A stretch of 64,000 bases of DNA from positions 145,957-209,956 of the forward strand of contig VYZB01000338.1 of NCBI GenBank assembly GCA_013397455.1. Direction: 5' to 3'. How positions within the stretch are numbered: the stretch's first letter is position 1; every line of letters begins with the position of its first letter. A program made the position numbers and the translations under genes. Below, one piece after another: positions 12,419 through 24,928 of the stretch. The stretch is from Crotophaga sulcirostris. Lineage: Eukaryota > Chordata > Aves > Cuculiformes > Crotophagidae. The notes beneath the pieces are model-generated. The model ran no database searches. It saw only the letters and a program-made list of their open reading frames with translations, and was not told the origin of the DNA.

Positions 12419-13582
12419 GATAATGAGATGGTCTCTTCTGGTTGGGGCAGGTGGCAAGAAGTTAGTTAAGAAAGTGGCATTTGGCTTGACAAGACTCTGT
12501 TCCTTGGGGAAAGAAACAATAAGTAGTCGTACTTTTATGTAATGAGTAGATCTGAATAACATCCACTTAACAAGTCAACAGAGTTAGCTAGTAAGTGTTC
12601 CACACCCCCGCCAACTCCATTGAAAAGCCATGGAGAACAGCAAGGTCCAGGAAGCAGTCACATGTTGTACCAGTATTTGAGAAGGGGAGGAACAGTTGTC
12701 CTGGCAGTGGTCGTCTGGTAAGTTTTGTTTAATCCTCAGTGCACTCATTGTTCTAATAGCTGGAAGTCTAAACAAGAGTAGGCATGAAATCCAAATTTAC
12801 AGTAAAACTGGTGGAAATTTTATGTTTGTAAAGAAGGTACGGAATATCCTTAGAGGACAAAGAAAGAGCTTCAAAAAACAAATTGCACTCATCGGATTCA
12901 TGTTCTACTGGTAAAACGCTAGACCTGTGGCATAAAGAGGTGTAGATGCAGGCTTTCACCTCCTTTGGGATGAAGAGCAACCGTAAAAACCCATCAGCCC
13001 TTTGCAGCTCTGCCCACATCAAACCATGCAGGATCAGAATCAGATCCACTCTGTCTTGATTTCAGTTGATTGTTTCTGAATATTCCAATCTGTGAAACCC
13101 TTCCCACAATTAATTCAGATTGTCCTGGGGACAAGCACTGAGTGGGTAAGAGCAAAAACTGGGCAAAAGACTGCAAACAGCAGATAATGATGCATTGCAA
13201 CATTTCAGCAAACAGACGGAGCTGTAAGACAGTGCTAAAAAAGGTCAGTTTTTGCTGTGGTCTCTTCTCACTCTCCCATTAACCATCCCGTGGAGAGCAA
13301 GCCATGTGTTAATTGCATCCACACCAAAAGCTGGGTGCAAAACTTTGACTTTGGCCTCACGCCTGGGGTAAAGACTCAACAAGTCTCTTTTCTCATCACT
13401 CTGTGAAGGATCCTGTCAAATCTTCGTTTGTCTTTCCATCATGAGCTTTCTCTAGTGGCTGGGTAAGTTCCTCTGCTAGGGAAAGGGAGAGGCAGGTTGT
13501 GCCACAGGTACTGCTGTGGACAGAGCTTAGCCTTGGAGCAATTGTCCTCACAGCTGTAGGACTCTGAGGGGGCCTCAAACAT
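12419..13582. other. Unique non-coding stretch
   Basis: No gene or repeat is recognised. ORFs reach 93 codons on the minus strand (12768-13049), with no recognisable domain. Confidence 0.5.
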
Positions 13583-13817
13583 TCATAGAATCATTAAGGT
13601 TGGAAAAGACCTCTAAGGTCAAGTCCAACCGTCAGTCCAACACCACCGTGCTTACTAAACCACGTCTCGAAGGGTCGTGTCTACATGTTTTTTGAACCCC
13701 TCCATGGATTTTGACCTCACCACTGCCCTGAGCAACCCGTTCCAATGCTTCATCACTCTTTCAGTAAAGAAATTTTTCTAATATCCAATCTAAACCTCCC
13801 CCGGTGCAACTTGAGGA
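13583..13817 (-). mobile_element. CR1 fragment, group C, minus
   Basis: The tail TCATAGAATCATTAAGGTTG is followed on the plus-strand text by the 3' UTR and the ORF2 C-terminus in reverse. It closely resembles the copy at 32853-33280 (shared AACACCACCRTGC and AAGGGYCGYGTCTACA segments). The frame is broken. Confidence 0.9.
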
Positions 13818-16800
13818 CAAAGTGATTTGATTCAGATGCTAAATCTGCTAAAGCATCTCTGCCCTCATGCCCTCTAGTAAGGCAAGAAATGGACAACTGG
13901 CTGCCACTGGTGAACCAAGACGAATGTGGGTTTAGTAGTGTCGGTACAGAGTAGGCTGCAGCTTTGAAACTTTGTCAAGCATTTTCATGTTAGTAACTAC
14001 ACCAGTTCCTGGACAGAGTTCAGGAAACTGCAATGTTTTTGTTCTCTGTGCACAGGCAGAGAGCTACCTTGTCATGTGGGCAGGAGCTGGGAAAACAGAT
14101 TGCAATAGCTGCTCTCTATCAGCAGGGCTTCTGAAGATGCCACCAACAAAGCCATGCTTGCTCCTGTGAGGCAGGGGGAAACTTTGTGGAAATTGCACTC
14201 AAAACAAATCCACAAAGCCGTCATCTGATCCCAAATGAGACAATCTAGGATGATCTTAGTGGTAACATTGGAGAGAGGGAGGTCAGGAGAGGGCCGTATG
14301 AGAAAACATCCTACATTTCTTGCCCAAAGAAGGTGGTAAAAAACTGCTGTTCATCAGTCCTGATAGGCATCTGAGACCCCTTTTCATCTCATATATCCTT
14401 GCAGGAGGTTTCAAGAGCTCAAATTGCACTCTGAAAAGCATATGGGACAAATACAGCCTCCAGAATGCCTCGAGAAGTAATCAGGGCCATTGAAGGGCAA
14501 AGGAAGTGTCAATAGGGCTCAGGCCATCTGTCTTCCATCTGTTTGATCCCATTCAGAAGCATTCCCATTTTGTGGAGAAGGCATCCAGCTCTTTAGAGAG
14601 CACAGAACTGGCCCTATGGCTCATAGGGTTAAAAAATGGTTGAACATCACTGATAAAATGATAAAGCTGAAAGGACAGCAGCAGCTTACAAATTGTAGTT
14701 AGGTTTTCATTAGTATGGTTGAGTGATGACTATGTATATGAGTAGGGCCTATTTAGCAATAAATGTCTTATTTACATAACATATAGGAGGATACAGGCAA
14801 ATGTAACTAGGAAATATATTAAATTAGAAAAGAAAAAATTGGGTTGGAAAACACGAAAATAAAGAGTTGCTGGTGCATGCTGTATTGCTGGCAGTCAGGG
14901 TGTTTAAATCCCCTAGACACCACTGGAATTACCAACCTTTAAGCTAAATTGACACCAACTATATTACTGGGGCTGCCCTCTTTTACTGGAGGGAGAAGGA
15001 ATTGTGTAGTACTGTTGTTAGAACTTCGGGATTTGCTTTCAAGAATAAATATTGTGAGTGCAGAATCCCTTTTGTGAAATATCACTTATCCCAGCAGAAC
15101 AAAGATGATCCATCCTGGGTGCTGCCATGGACTCTTATTCTAATACTCTTATCAATATCTTGAACCCATTGTCTCAGATCAACAAACCTTGTGTATATGT
15201 AAATCACGTGGGGGTCATCCATTAAATAAACCATTTAGAAAGGCTCCCAATGAAATAACCAAAGATTGAGCAGCTGTTTTAGCTAATAAAACCTACTGGA
15301 GTGGCTGTGTTGTCATAGCGTGTTCCCACAGCACCTCCACCTCATTATGGAGTTGATTTATTACGAGTTTCAGCAGACCACAGGGTAAGCATCATCTGGA
15401 TGGGATTGCCAGAGCACCTCTGTGAGCAGCCAGATGAGTGATGAGTCTGAGCTGAGGACTAGCAGCAGCGACCACAAATGGTGCACCAGCTCCAGCTGGA
15501 GTTATATATCTAGTCCTCCTCCACAGGGCTTTGGCTAATTGGCATGAGTGAGAGCTAAGGATGACATTAACACTTCTGCGAGATGGATAACAAAGACATT
15601 CCACTTTATAGATTTCTCAGCTCAACGTCACTTAGCTACATGGTTGCCTACGAAGCTCTACAGATGAAAATCAAACCTGAGCCATCCAGGAGTTGCAATG
15701 CTCTGCATTAGGCTTCCAGCAGAACCTGCTGGAAGTAGCCATGTGTTTAGTGATACGTTACGTGCAGGAGGTAGGAGGATCTTGTGGTCAGGCAATGCTG
15801 TGGAGGAGGAAGGGCTGCTGTGCACTGAGCAATGTTCTTTGGGTGAGATGAGCATTCAACACAAGAAAAACCTGCTCCCATGCACCTGGTATCAAAAAAT
15901 GAAAGAACACAAGAAAACCTTTACTTATATCCACTTACCTGTTGGAGCTCCAACAGGGAGCAAGGTGAATCGAGCAGTAGTGCTCAGCAGTTCAACTCAC
16001 CTGAGACAGCTTTGGAAGATGTAGGTGTGAAGGTCCATGTATCTTTGATACACCCTGCGTTAAACCCACTAATCACTCACACCACATTGGTGGCCTTTAT
16101 TTTGGATTGAAAGGTGCAACACAACTTAGGGTACCACAGAAAAGAGAATCGCAGCACTGTTAAAATAATCAGCATGTTCCTGGAGTTGATCACGGCCTCA
16201 CAGGTGCTGTAGGAACATCTCCCTTAGCTCAGCTTCAGAAAGATCAAATACCTGGGCTTAAAGGCAATAAATATAGTTGGTTTAAAGCACTCAAATTTTT
16301 AAGACATTAGGTAGCTGAAAGTGCAAAGAGCATATGGCTGCATTTTTATGGCACTATTGAAAATTCCACTAGGTGCTTTTTAGTTACTCAGGAGCTGTCA
16401 TAATTTGACTTTGATTGCATTTAATGTCTAAATTAACATTATTCCTGCTAATATCATCATTCAACATGAGCAATAAGATGACAGCCAGTTTAGTCTGAAA
16501 GCCAAGATGCTTGGAGGGCACTGCTGGGTCAGGGTAAGGAAACAAGGACACGTTCTCTTTCTACCTGGAGAAAGTCTTGAAACTGGGCTATATAATTAGG
16601 CATCCAATTTGATGCCAATTGCCATCTTCACTGACAGTTTTCTCACTTCCTTTCCATCCCTTGAAGAGAGGGAAACCTTCACACCACTTTTGTGCAACAT
16701 GACACTCACCTGCATAAGTCAAAGCAATCCTGTTTGAAATCTTCTTCCTGCTCCCCTAATAACAGGTGTGGTAGAGACAGTTTGCTGCAGGAGGCCAGCA

Positions 16801-18429
16801 AGACCTGTGCTTGAGGTGGCTGAATGTAAGAAGGGGCAATGAAATGCAACAGGTAAAGCTTGGATGCAGTTATTGTATGTTTTTAATGCAAAGGGGAGGT
16901 ATCAGCAAGGTTTAGCAGTGCTGGGGACCTAGGTCACTGGTAGACTGACAATGGTCAGTTTAATTTAATTTTTCAAGTCATTATCACCTAGAAACAGATT
17001 TTCACAATAGAAGATGCTAGACACACTTATATTTAGGCCTTGATATTTAATGTGACCATAACATTTACTGAAATCTTCTCTTCAAGAATTCTCCCCCAGT
17101 GCATGGGGAAGAATTGGGCTCTATGCAATGTTTCCTTAGAAGTATTTTGTACCCTAGGTTGAATTCTGCACTGTAGCATTGCTCAATCCATTGCACTAGT
17201 TACTGCAAATGTTTTTTTGGAATTCTCTGTTTCTGATGTGGCTCATACATGTGTGAACACTTACTTAGTTGCATGGATTTCTTGCAAACAGCAGGGGTTT
17301 GTGAAGCACCTTGCAGATGTAACTTGGCAGTACTGGTGAGCTTTGTAAACTCTTCTTAGGTCTGGATGGTACATTTTTTGGAATAATCCAAAACCACATA
17401 AAACCATGACTTGAAAACCACAGCTTGAAAACTGAAACAAAAAAAACTGAATGTGAAGACCAACCAAATGTGGGCTGGAAGGAGAACCTGAAAATTATCA
17501 GTGACCCTCAGACACTGGTTGGGACCCAAGATCAGAGCAGGGTTATAGGAGACAAGGATGTAAAACTTGAAAACCAAAATAAGACCTGTGGTAAAAGCTT
17601 GGTCAGTTCATCAGAAGTGGTAAATACAGTGTGGTTACAACAACTTTCTGTGTTGCAGGTCAAGCGAGCATCTCCCTGATGGGTGCATGCTTGCATGATG
17701 GAGGACTAGGGAAAGGAAGGGAAAGTTGTTTGGGTGAATCTACTGATAGATCCATGACTTGGGTACATCTGCCAGCAGCTTTTGATTTCTGTGTGATCAC
17801 TGTGGCTTGAGTGGGATACCTGGGTATGGCTGTCTTTATCCCCTGTTTGTGATCTTTAGGTTGGCAGAGGGAAGCTAATTAAACCTGAATTCTTTCCTAT
17901 CCTATGAATCAAAGTGCTGTCCTTGGAACCAGTTCTACTCCCTGGTGGTTTGAATACTTGAGATACTGCTCAAGTAGTCTGAATCATGATCTCATCAGAG
18001 ACAATAAAATGCTGAAGATGGTTTTTAAGTGCTCAGTTTAAGCTCCTGTTGGGGAATCTGGACACTGACATAACTGATACATTCTCCATTTCCAGAGACA
18101 TCTTCAATTTAGCCCTGAAGTTACCCTTGCTCCATACGAATATGGGGTCAACCCAAGTTAGCATTGAGGAAAAACATATTTATGCCAAAATTATAGGACT
18201 GCAAAGGAGGTTGACAGTGATGAACAAGCTCACTTAGAAAACATCTATTATTCACACACACATACGTGTGCGCACACACACAAAACCACAAAACAAATAC
18301 AGTTTTCTGGATAAAAATACAAAGCCAGAAAATGGTGAAAGGAAACCACTGAAATAGGAACAAATTTCGAATAAAAATATATTTTTTTAATTGAAAATGT
18401 CATTTGCATAAAAGATGTGTGGATGAATG
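13818..18429. other. 4.6-kb repeat-poor unique stretch
   Basis: This is one of the longest stretches without a recognised mobile element. No exon is supported. 16370-16490 is AT-rich, without repeat similarity, and has TAAT cores (ATTTAATGTCTAAATTAACAT is typical); it is a weak candidate for conserved non-coding DNA. A CA/TG-type tract lies at 18251-18283. Confidence 0.5.
18251..18283. repeat. CA/GT microsatellite, interrupted
   Basis: A run of CACACACACA, then an interrupting ATACGTGTGCG, then CACACACAC. This is an ordinary imperfect dinucleotide microsatellite. Confidence 0.85.
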
Positions 18430-18674
18430 GATTGAGAGCAGCCCTGAGGAGGACTTGGGCTGCTGGTGGGTAAGAAGCTCAACATGAGCTGGCAAAGTGT
18501 GCTCACAGCCCAGAAACCAACCATGTCCTGGGCTGCATCCAGAGCAGTGGGACCAGCAGGGGAGGGAGGGGATTCTGCCCCTCTGCTCTGCTCTGGTGAG
18601 GCCCCACCTGGAGCCCTGTGTCCAGTTCTGGAGTCCTCAGCACAGGAAGGACCTGGAGCTGTTGGAGCGAGTCC
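18430..18674 (+). mobile_element. Internal CR1 fragment lacking its 3' end, group B-like, plus
   Basis: The sequence encodes remnants of the ORF2 C-terminal region, including [24 protein letters not shown] residues with frame breaks. Unlike almost all other copies here it stops near 18674, before the 3' UTR and octamer tail. CR1 inserts from its 3' end, so the missing end implies a later deletion or a rearrangement. Compare the homologous part of the copy at 20436. Confidence 0.85.
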
Positions 18675-19416
18675 TCTCGCATGGGTGATGTGAATTGTAA
18701 CGTTTGGGCTTGTTCTCCTTCTGAACTCAGCCCTCTCATCAGGTCTGCTGAACACCATCAGATAATTATAACTAATACCATGACTATAATTATTGCTATT
18801 ATCATATTACTAGTATTACTTCTTGTTCCATCATATCATTTTCATCTTATTATTATGCTATTTATGTTTTGGTCATTATTCAGATAATAAAGCCAGATGC
18901 TCTGACTTGCTTAAGAGCTTCATTGTGCTGGATGCTGTGGTGTCCCCTGTGAAAAGTCAGTCCTCACCCTGAAGCACTTAAAATTCTAATTAGAGAAGAC
19001 ATACCAGCATTTTCTTTGTCTACTAGAAGCTTCACTAGCAAACCCCCATTTTTCATAATATTCAAGGTCACTTTACTAAACTTTCTGGGGAACTGGTAGA
19101 AGTTCCAATACTCTGGATGCTTATGCCAGCATCAGCTCCTACACAGCTCTAGAAGCATCCTTATTTCAGCCTGGCTTTCCTAATTCATCCTGAATCACAC
19201 ACACTGAGCCATGTAGATACTTAGCCTGACTCACTTATTCTTTAGTACCCTACACACTGTATTACTGAGAGATGTGCTCTTTCACTTAAAAGCAGTTTTA
19301 AATATTCCCAAGGTGTAGATAAATGGCTTGAACTACGGCTGACAAAGGATGGCTATTATTGGCAGTACAGATCCTGGGAACTGCTTGGGTATCGCAGTGA
19401 TTTAAGAGCACTGATT
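18675..19416. other. Unique stretch, AT-rich in part
   Basis: About 18755-18890 is an AT-rich tract with many ATTATT and CTATTATCAT triplets. It lies just beyond the point where the CR1 fragment at 18430 loses its 3' end. The remainder shows nothing recognisable. Confidence 0.55.
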
Positions 19417-19537
19417 TGAGGCACTGAGTGCCATGGTTTAGATGATGGGTTGGTGTTAGTGTTGGGTTATAGGTTGGACTTGATGATCTCAGAGGTCCTT
19501 TCCAATCTTGTGATACTGTGAAACTGTGAAACTGCGA
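19417..19537 (+). mobile_element. CR1 3'-end fragment (~121 bp), group A, plus
   Basis: The match begins at the TGAGGCACTGAGTGCCATGG codons that end ORF2. It continues through the group A 3' UTR and a three-unit tail (ATACTGTG, AAACTGTG, AAACTGCG). The drifting octamers show tail decay after insertion. Confidence 0.9.
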
Positions 19538-20435
19538 GCAGGGATGCACAGAGACTGATCCCACTCAGGGTCCATCTCTGGCTGGCCATGGACATCCCTT
19601 CCACAGCAGGGATCTCCAGTGCAATGGGGGTGCAGCCTTCCCCCTGGCTGGACTCACCTTTGTAGGCAGAGGAGCAGCAGAAAGGATGGCCATGCCCCTG
19701 CCTCCAGCCACTCCTGGATGCTTTCCCCTTCACAGCACAGCCACGCTCATCTAGAAGGGCTTTAAAGTTTGTCACCAATTGGCTATTTTGCCCAGCTATG
19801 CTCCCTGTTTGATTTCTCTGTGTGTTCATTTAATAACTCAAATGTGGTTAAAGCATCAGAATTAGAACCTCCATTTATTTTGCAGTTTCCCATCTTTTCC
19901 AAAAAGGTGAATGTTTAAAATGATGTATGAGTCGTGAGCTACAGTGCTCATTTATGGCTCTTGCAAAGTTTTCCCCGTGACTAGAAAACAGTGGACATTT
20001 GCAATCAATAAGACTCCTCCAACTAGCCCTGTCCCCAGTTTCATTAAGAGGTTGTCACAAAGTTATTTCAAAACCTTGCTCAAGTAAATAGACTGCGAGC
20101 AGCGACTGCTCAGTCTGCTGCTGCCTGACATAGCTGTGAGGAGAGAATGTGAAAAAAATGTGAATGTGAAAAAGTTCCAGAAAAGGTTTTGTTTCACCTC
20201 AATATTAAATTCTAACATGCTTAAGCAATGATGAGAAGAGATCTGTAATGCCCTCTTGAAAGTATCACTTGTAGATAGATACACACTGCATGGTTTTGCA
20301 ATGCCAGTACCTGATGCAGAGCTGTTCAATGTGTGTCCTTCAGATGTGAAGGAGACAGAAGATTCTGATCTGGTAATGTTGATGTTCCAGCACATCGGGG
20401 CAACCCAAGCACTGTTACAGGCTGGGTGGAGAGTG
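19538..20435. other. Unique non-coding stretch
   Basis: Nothing recognisable. Minus-strand ORFs of 120 and 110 codons (19467-19829, partly in CR1, and 20063-20395) have no recognisable domain. Confidence 0.5.
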
Positions 20436-21141
20436 GGTTGAGAGTGGTCCTGAAGAGGAGGACTTGGGGTGCTGGAGGATCAGAAGTTCAACATGAGCCG
20501 TCCATGTCCACTTGCAGCCCAGAAGGTCAAACCATGTCCTGGGCTGCATCAGAAGTGGGACAGGCAGGGCAAGGGAGGGGATTCTGCCCCTCTACTTCAC
20601 TCTTGTGAGACCTCACCTGGAGCCTTGTGTCCAACTCTGGAGTCCTCAGCACAGGAAGGACCTGGAGCTGTTGGAGCAAGCCCAGGGGAGGCCACGAAGG
20701 TGATCTGAGGGCTGAAGCTTCTCTCATACGAAGACAGGCTGGGAGAGTTGGGGTTGTCCAGCCTGGAGAAGAGAAGGCTCCAGGGAGACCTTAGAGCAGC
20801 CTCCCAGTACTGAAAGGGGCTCCAGGAAAGCTGATTGAAAGCTCTTGATTGGGGAGTGCAGGGATAGGATAAGGGGGAAAAGTTTTAATCTGAAAGAGGG
20901 GAGATTGAGATGAGATCTTAGGCAGAAATGTTTTCCTGTGAGGGTGGGGAGGCCATGGCCCAGATTGCCCAGAGCAGTGGTGGCTGCCCCATGCCTGGAG
21001 GTGTTCAAGGCCAGGTTGGATGGGGCTTGGAGCCCCCTGATCCAGTGGGAGGTGTCCCCACCCATTGAAGGGGAGTTGGAACTGGATGGGCTTTAAAGTC
21101 CCTTCCAACCCAAACCGCTGTGTGATTCTGTGAGTCTATGA
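20436..21141 (+). mobile_element. CR1 fragment (~706 bp), group B, plus
   Basis: This is the longest group B copy. It runs from the ORF2 C-terminal region (NMSRP and [22 protein letters not shown] remnants) through the GLLQLSLEKRR-type segment, the RRKCFPVRVGRPW-type C-terminus and the group B 3' UTR to a tail with ATTCTGTG and AGTCTATG units. Several indels break the frame. Its 5' break lies at nearly the same ORF2 position as that of the copy at 18430. Confidence 0.9.
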
Positions 21142-21828
21142 TCACTCTGATGTGAGAGCCTGATAATACCAGTCCTAATTTTTTCCTGCTCAAGGTAGCC
21201 ATACAGTTGCTGCTGGTTTTAGTGAGAGCAGAATTAGGCTGAATTTTCAAAAGATACAATCTAATTCTCAACCAGAGCCCTTTTGGAAGAGGTCCAGCAG
21301 ATGGAGTGGCCATTTGCATTCTAATAAAACATAGAAGGAATTATTGTTCCCTGAAATCCATATATATTTGCCACTTCCTATTAGAATGCTGCAGAAGCCC
21401 TAGGAGAATGACGACATTTTTATCCTAAAGGTTAAGCAAAAAAATAACGAATGGAAAATATTAGCTTTGACAGAACAGAAGCAGACATTTTTAAGTTTTA
21501 ATAGCCATCCAGAGATTTAACTTTTTGAATGAACTTGAAAGGTTTTGTGAAACACATTTGGTGTGTGAATGCCGAAATACACTTTTAAAATTTTGAGCAA
21601 AGTCACCTTTTCAAAATATTCTACAAGCATTTTGAAAATGTAATTCTACTGTGTCTGAAAGATTTTTAAAGTATTTTTTTAGCTCCAAAGGCTAACAGTG
21701 ATACCCCAAGAGCAGCTGCCAGGTTCACCCTCCAGGGTATCCTCTTACAGATATCATCGCTAAACCCTGGGAGGACTCTGACCTTCAGTCCGGTTTCTTT
21801 TCCTTCTCAGAGCATGATGGGGATCAGT
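21142..21828. other. Unique AT-rich stretch
   Basis: No gene or repeat. 21340-21680 is AT-rich and free of repeat similarity. Confidence 0.5.
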
Positions 21829-22100
21829 TGTGACAGGATGAGGGGGGATGGCTTTAAATTGGAAGGGGGAAGATTTAGATCAGACATTAGGAAGAAGTTA
21901 TTCACAATGAGGGTGGGGAGGCCCTGGCCCAGGTTGCCCAGAGCAGTGGTGGCTGCCCCATCCCTGGAGGTGTTCAAGGGCAGGTTGGATGGGGCTTGGA
22001 GCCCCCTGATCCAGTGGGAGGTGTCCCTGCCCATGACAGGGGGGTTGGAACTGGACTTTGAGGTCCCTTCCAAACCAAACCATTCCATGATTCTATGATT
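21829..22100 (+). mobile_element. CR1 fragment, group B, plus
   Basis: The order is GTGACAGGATGAGGGG, the RSDIRKKLF-like codons, VGRPWPRLPRAVVAAPSLEV-like C-terminal codons, the group B 3' UTR and the tail CATGATTCTATGATT. The frame is open for about 90 codons over 21814-22098, so this copy is only moderately decayed. Confidence 0.92.
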
Positions 22101-23187
22101 AGTTTCTCCTTGGGCAGGGGTAGATGAGCAATTGTAATCAGCTTCCAAGAGATGTTCCTGCATAAGCCCACACCTCTCCCCTTGCTGTGGGAGGTCATTT
22201 CTCTTCTAAGCAGTTGCTGGGGTAACAGTGAATATTCTTCATCTGGGTTTTGTTAGATATTACATCTTGCTCATTTCTAAGCTTTTTGCAAAGAGGGCAT
22301 TTCATGTAATCTTATCAACAGCTCTTCAAAAATCATTCCCCTGTATTTCAAGGAAAAAAACCAGTTTGGGAGCCTTGATAAGGAGGCACGAGACAGACTG
22401 TCACTTGTTTTTGCTTTGCAGTCAGAGGAAGAAAGTTCATTCCTCCTGCTGCAGAACAATTATTTCGACATTCCAAATTTTAACTGATGAAAATTGAAAT
22501 AGCTCTTCTGTCTGAAAGTGCCAATTTTTCATCTGTAGACAAAATACATGTCTGAATTACAGAGATTTTATGGAGAAATCTGGAATGCTCCTGGGAATGT
22601 GGGGATTTTTCACTATTGTCTGTGCTCTGTGGAAGAAAACAGATTCTTGGAAACGAGCACAAAGAGGAGACTGTGAAGCTTGTTGGTGGCTGATGCTGTT
22701 CAACCTCCTCCCCAGTATTTCTGCAATTGCCTCCTCACTAAGGCAGTGAAGGAAGGAGCAGCCAAGATGATGATAGTTGCCTGCTCTACAGCCAAGATGT
22801 TGATTGTTGCCTGTTCTCCAGCTTCTCAAAAGCCTTAGTGTTCCTGAAGTGTGGGAATTGACCTGGAGTGGCACACATGCAAATGGGATGGATCAAGTTA
22901 CCAGAAGTGAAATTTTCTTTCCCCCCAGATTAGAGGGAAATTTGCCATTATTCCAACTGTGCTCTAGGTCTCCCAAGTAGTCTTCCAGATTCTCCTGGAG
23001 AGGTTTTATAGAGTGTGGACCACATGGTGAAGTGCACTTAGTAAGACAAGTCAGGGCTCGCCCAAGAAATACTTGCTGCTTGATTTTTCCCCTTATTTCT
23101 CCCTTCACTTGAGCACTTGAGGGAGGGAGGTCATCTCTCAACCTCAGCCACCCAGGAGTCACCCAGTCCTACAGAAAAGTGGGGAAG
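22101..23187. other. Unique non-coding stretch
   Basis: No gene recognised. It contains a 30-bp imperfect tandem duplication (listed separately). ORFs reach 105 codons on the minus strand (22557-22874), partly over that duplication. Confidence 0.5.
22759..22818. repeat. 30-bp imperfect tandem duplication
   Basis: Two adjacent units, 22759-22788 and 22789-22818, share CAGCCAAGATG and GTTGCCTG with a few substitutions. It is an older local duplication than the 26-bp one at 25806. Confidence 0.85.
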
Positions 23188-23483
23188 GGGCTCTTTATCA
23201 GGTAGTACAGAGATAGGATGAGAGAGAGTGGTTTTCAGCTGAAAGAGGGGAGATTCAGATGAGATCTTAGGAAGAAATTTTTATCGGTGGGGGTGGTGAG
23301 ACACTGGCCCAGGTTGCCCAGAGCAGTGGTGGCTGCCCCATCCCTGGAGGTGTTCAAGACCAGGTTGGATGGGGCTTTGAGCCCCCTGATCCAGTGAGAG
23401 GTGTCCCTGCCCATGGCAGGGGAGTTGGAACTGGACTTTGAGGTCCCTTCCAACCCAACCCAAAGCATTCTATGAGTCTGTGA
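23188..23483 (+). mobile_element. CR1 fragment, group B, plus
   Basis: Starts at GGGGCTCTTTATCAGGTAGT and carries the group B C-terminal codons, the 3' UTR (GAGTTGGAACTGGACTTTGA) and a tail with ATTCTATG and AGTCTGTG units. The frame is broken. It resembles the copies at 21829 and 48087. Confidence 0.92.
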
Positions 23484-24021
23484 CAATCTCACCATAGATC
23501 TGTGCGTTGCCATTTGGCAAGAGAGGCGAAGGTATGAGTCTGGCTGGGAAAGCAGCAGGAAGTGGTCTGGAAGTTAGTGCATTATCCACTATCAAAATGG
23601 TAGATGGACTTGCAGGGCAGTAGAACCTCGCTAACAAATTGGTATTTGCCAGGATAACTGGAGGGAAGGAGGGGTGTCACCAACACCACTTCCCCTTGCA
23701 GTTTTCATGTATCTGCTGTCCATGCTGATGGGTACACAGAGCACAGCTAATATCCCTCATCCAGAGCTGGAAAAGGGGCTGGTGTACTCAGCCTCTACTG
23801 ATTTCACAGGAGAAGGTGCCTCCAGTGCTCCGCTGGTGAAGGCACAGCTCCATCCTTCGCATCACACGTTCTCACAGAAACTGCACTCTGTGGCAGGTTT
23901 TTGCTCCAGGAGCAAGTGGATGCAACCAGATGACATGTGGGCTTTAAGCCCTACCGAAGCACCTTCAGCAGGTCCACAAGCGGACAACGGCTGAAATCTC
24001 CTTAGATCTGTTTTCTCCACT
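23484..24021. other. Unique non-coding stretch
   Basis: No gene recognised. A 106-codon ORF (23674-23994) has no recognisable domain and directly precedes a CR1 copy; it is probably a chance frame. Confidence 0.5.
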
Positions 24022-24928
24022 AGGACATCAGCAAGTTTGCTGACGATACCAAGCTGGGAGGAAGGGTTGACCTGCTAGAGGGTAGGATGGCCCTACAGAG
24101 GGACCCTGACAGACTGGAGAGATGGGCTGATTCAAATGGGATGATGTTTAATAAGTCCAAATGTTGGGTGCTTCATTTTGGACACAACAACCCCATGCAA
24201 AGCTCTAGACTGGGGACAGAGTGGCTGGAGAGTAGTCAGGCAGAAAGGGACCTGGGAGTGCTGGTTGACAGGAAGCTCAACATGAGCCAGCAGTGTGCCC
24301 AGGTGGCCAAGAAGGCCAATGGCATCCTGGCCTGCATCAGGAATAGTGTGGCCAGCAGGAGCAGAGAAGTTATCGTCCCCCTGTACGGGGCACAGGTCAG
24401 GCCTCACCTTGAGTCCTGTGTGCAGTTCTGGGCCCCCCAGTTTGGGAAAGATGACAAGACACTGGAGTGTGTGCAGAGGAGAGCAACGAAGATGGTGAAG
24501 GGTTTGGAGCACAAGCCCTGTGAGGAGCGACTGAGGGAGCTGGGGCTGTTTAGCCTGGAGAAGAGGAGGCTCAGGGGAGACCTTATTGCTCTCTGCAACT
24601 GCCTAAAAGGAGGTTGTAGTCAGGCAGGGGTTGGTCTCTTCTCTCAGGTGACCAGGGACAGAACTAGAGGACATGGACTCAAGCTTGGTCAGGGAAAGTT
24701 TAGGCTTGATATTAGGAAAAAGTTCTTCCCTGAAAGGGTGATTGGCCATTGGAATGCGCTGCCCAGGGAGGTGGTGGAGTCGCCAATCCTGGAGGTGTTT
24801 AAGAGGAGATTGGCTGAGGCACTCAGTGCCATGGTTTAGATGCTGGGTTGGTGTTAGTGTTGGGTTCTAGGTTGGACTCGATGATCTCAGAGGTCCTTTC
24901 CAACCTTGTGATTCTGTGATACTGTGAC
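24022..24928 (+). mobile_element. CR1 copy (~907 bp), group A, plus; longest here
   Basis: 5'-truncated CR1 beginning just before the reverse-transcriptase FADDTKLGG segment. It contains about 270 open codons of ORF2, the stop at 24837-24839, the group A 3' UTR and a tail of one ATTCTGTG and one ATACTGTG unit. No stop or frameshift interrupts the coding part, which suggests a fairly young insertion. It lacks the 5' UTR, ORF1, the endonuclease and most of the reverse transcriptase, so it cannot move on its own. Confidence 0.96.
24024..24839 (+). pseudogene. CR1 ORF2 C-terminal remnant (reverse transcriptase end)
   Basis: The open frame starts within the element and encodes the last part of CR1 ORF2. 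It opens with [12 protein letters not shown]; the FADD pair is the catalytic aspartate motif of the reverse transcriptase. It continues with the C-terminal region of CR1 polymerases ([70 protein letters not shown]). A first ATG occurs at 24087, but there is no reason to think it is a used start. The protein would lack the palm and finger domains and the endonuclease, so no activity is expected. By eye it differs at about 17 of 250 residues from the copy at 37727-38520. Confidence 0.93.

Noticed and set aside
12034..12423. 129-codon plus-strand frame
   Set aside because: Antisense to a group B CR1 copy; similar antisense frames appear over most CR1 copies here.
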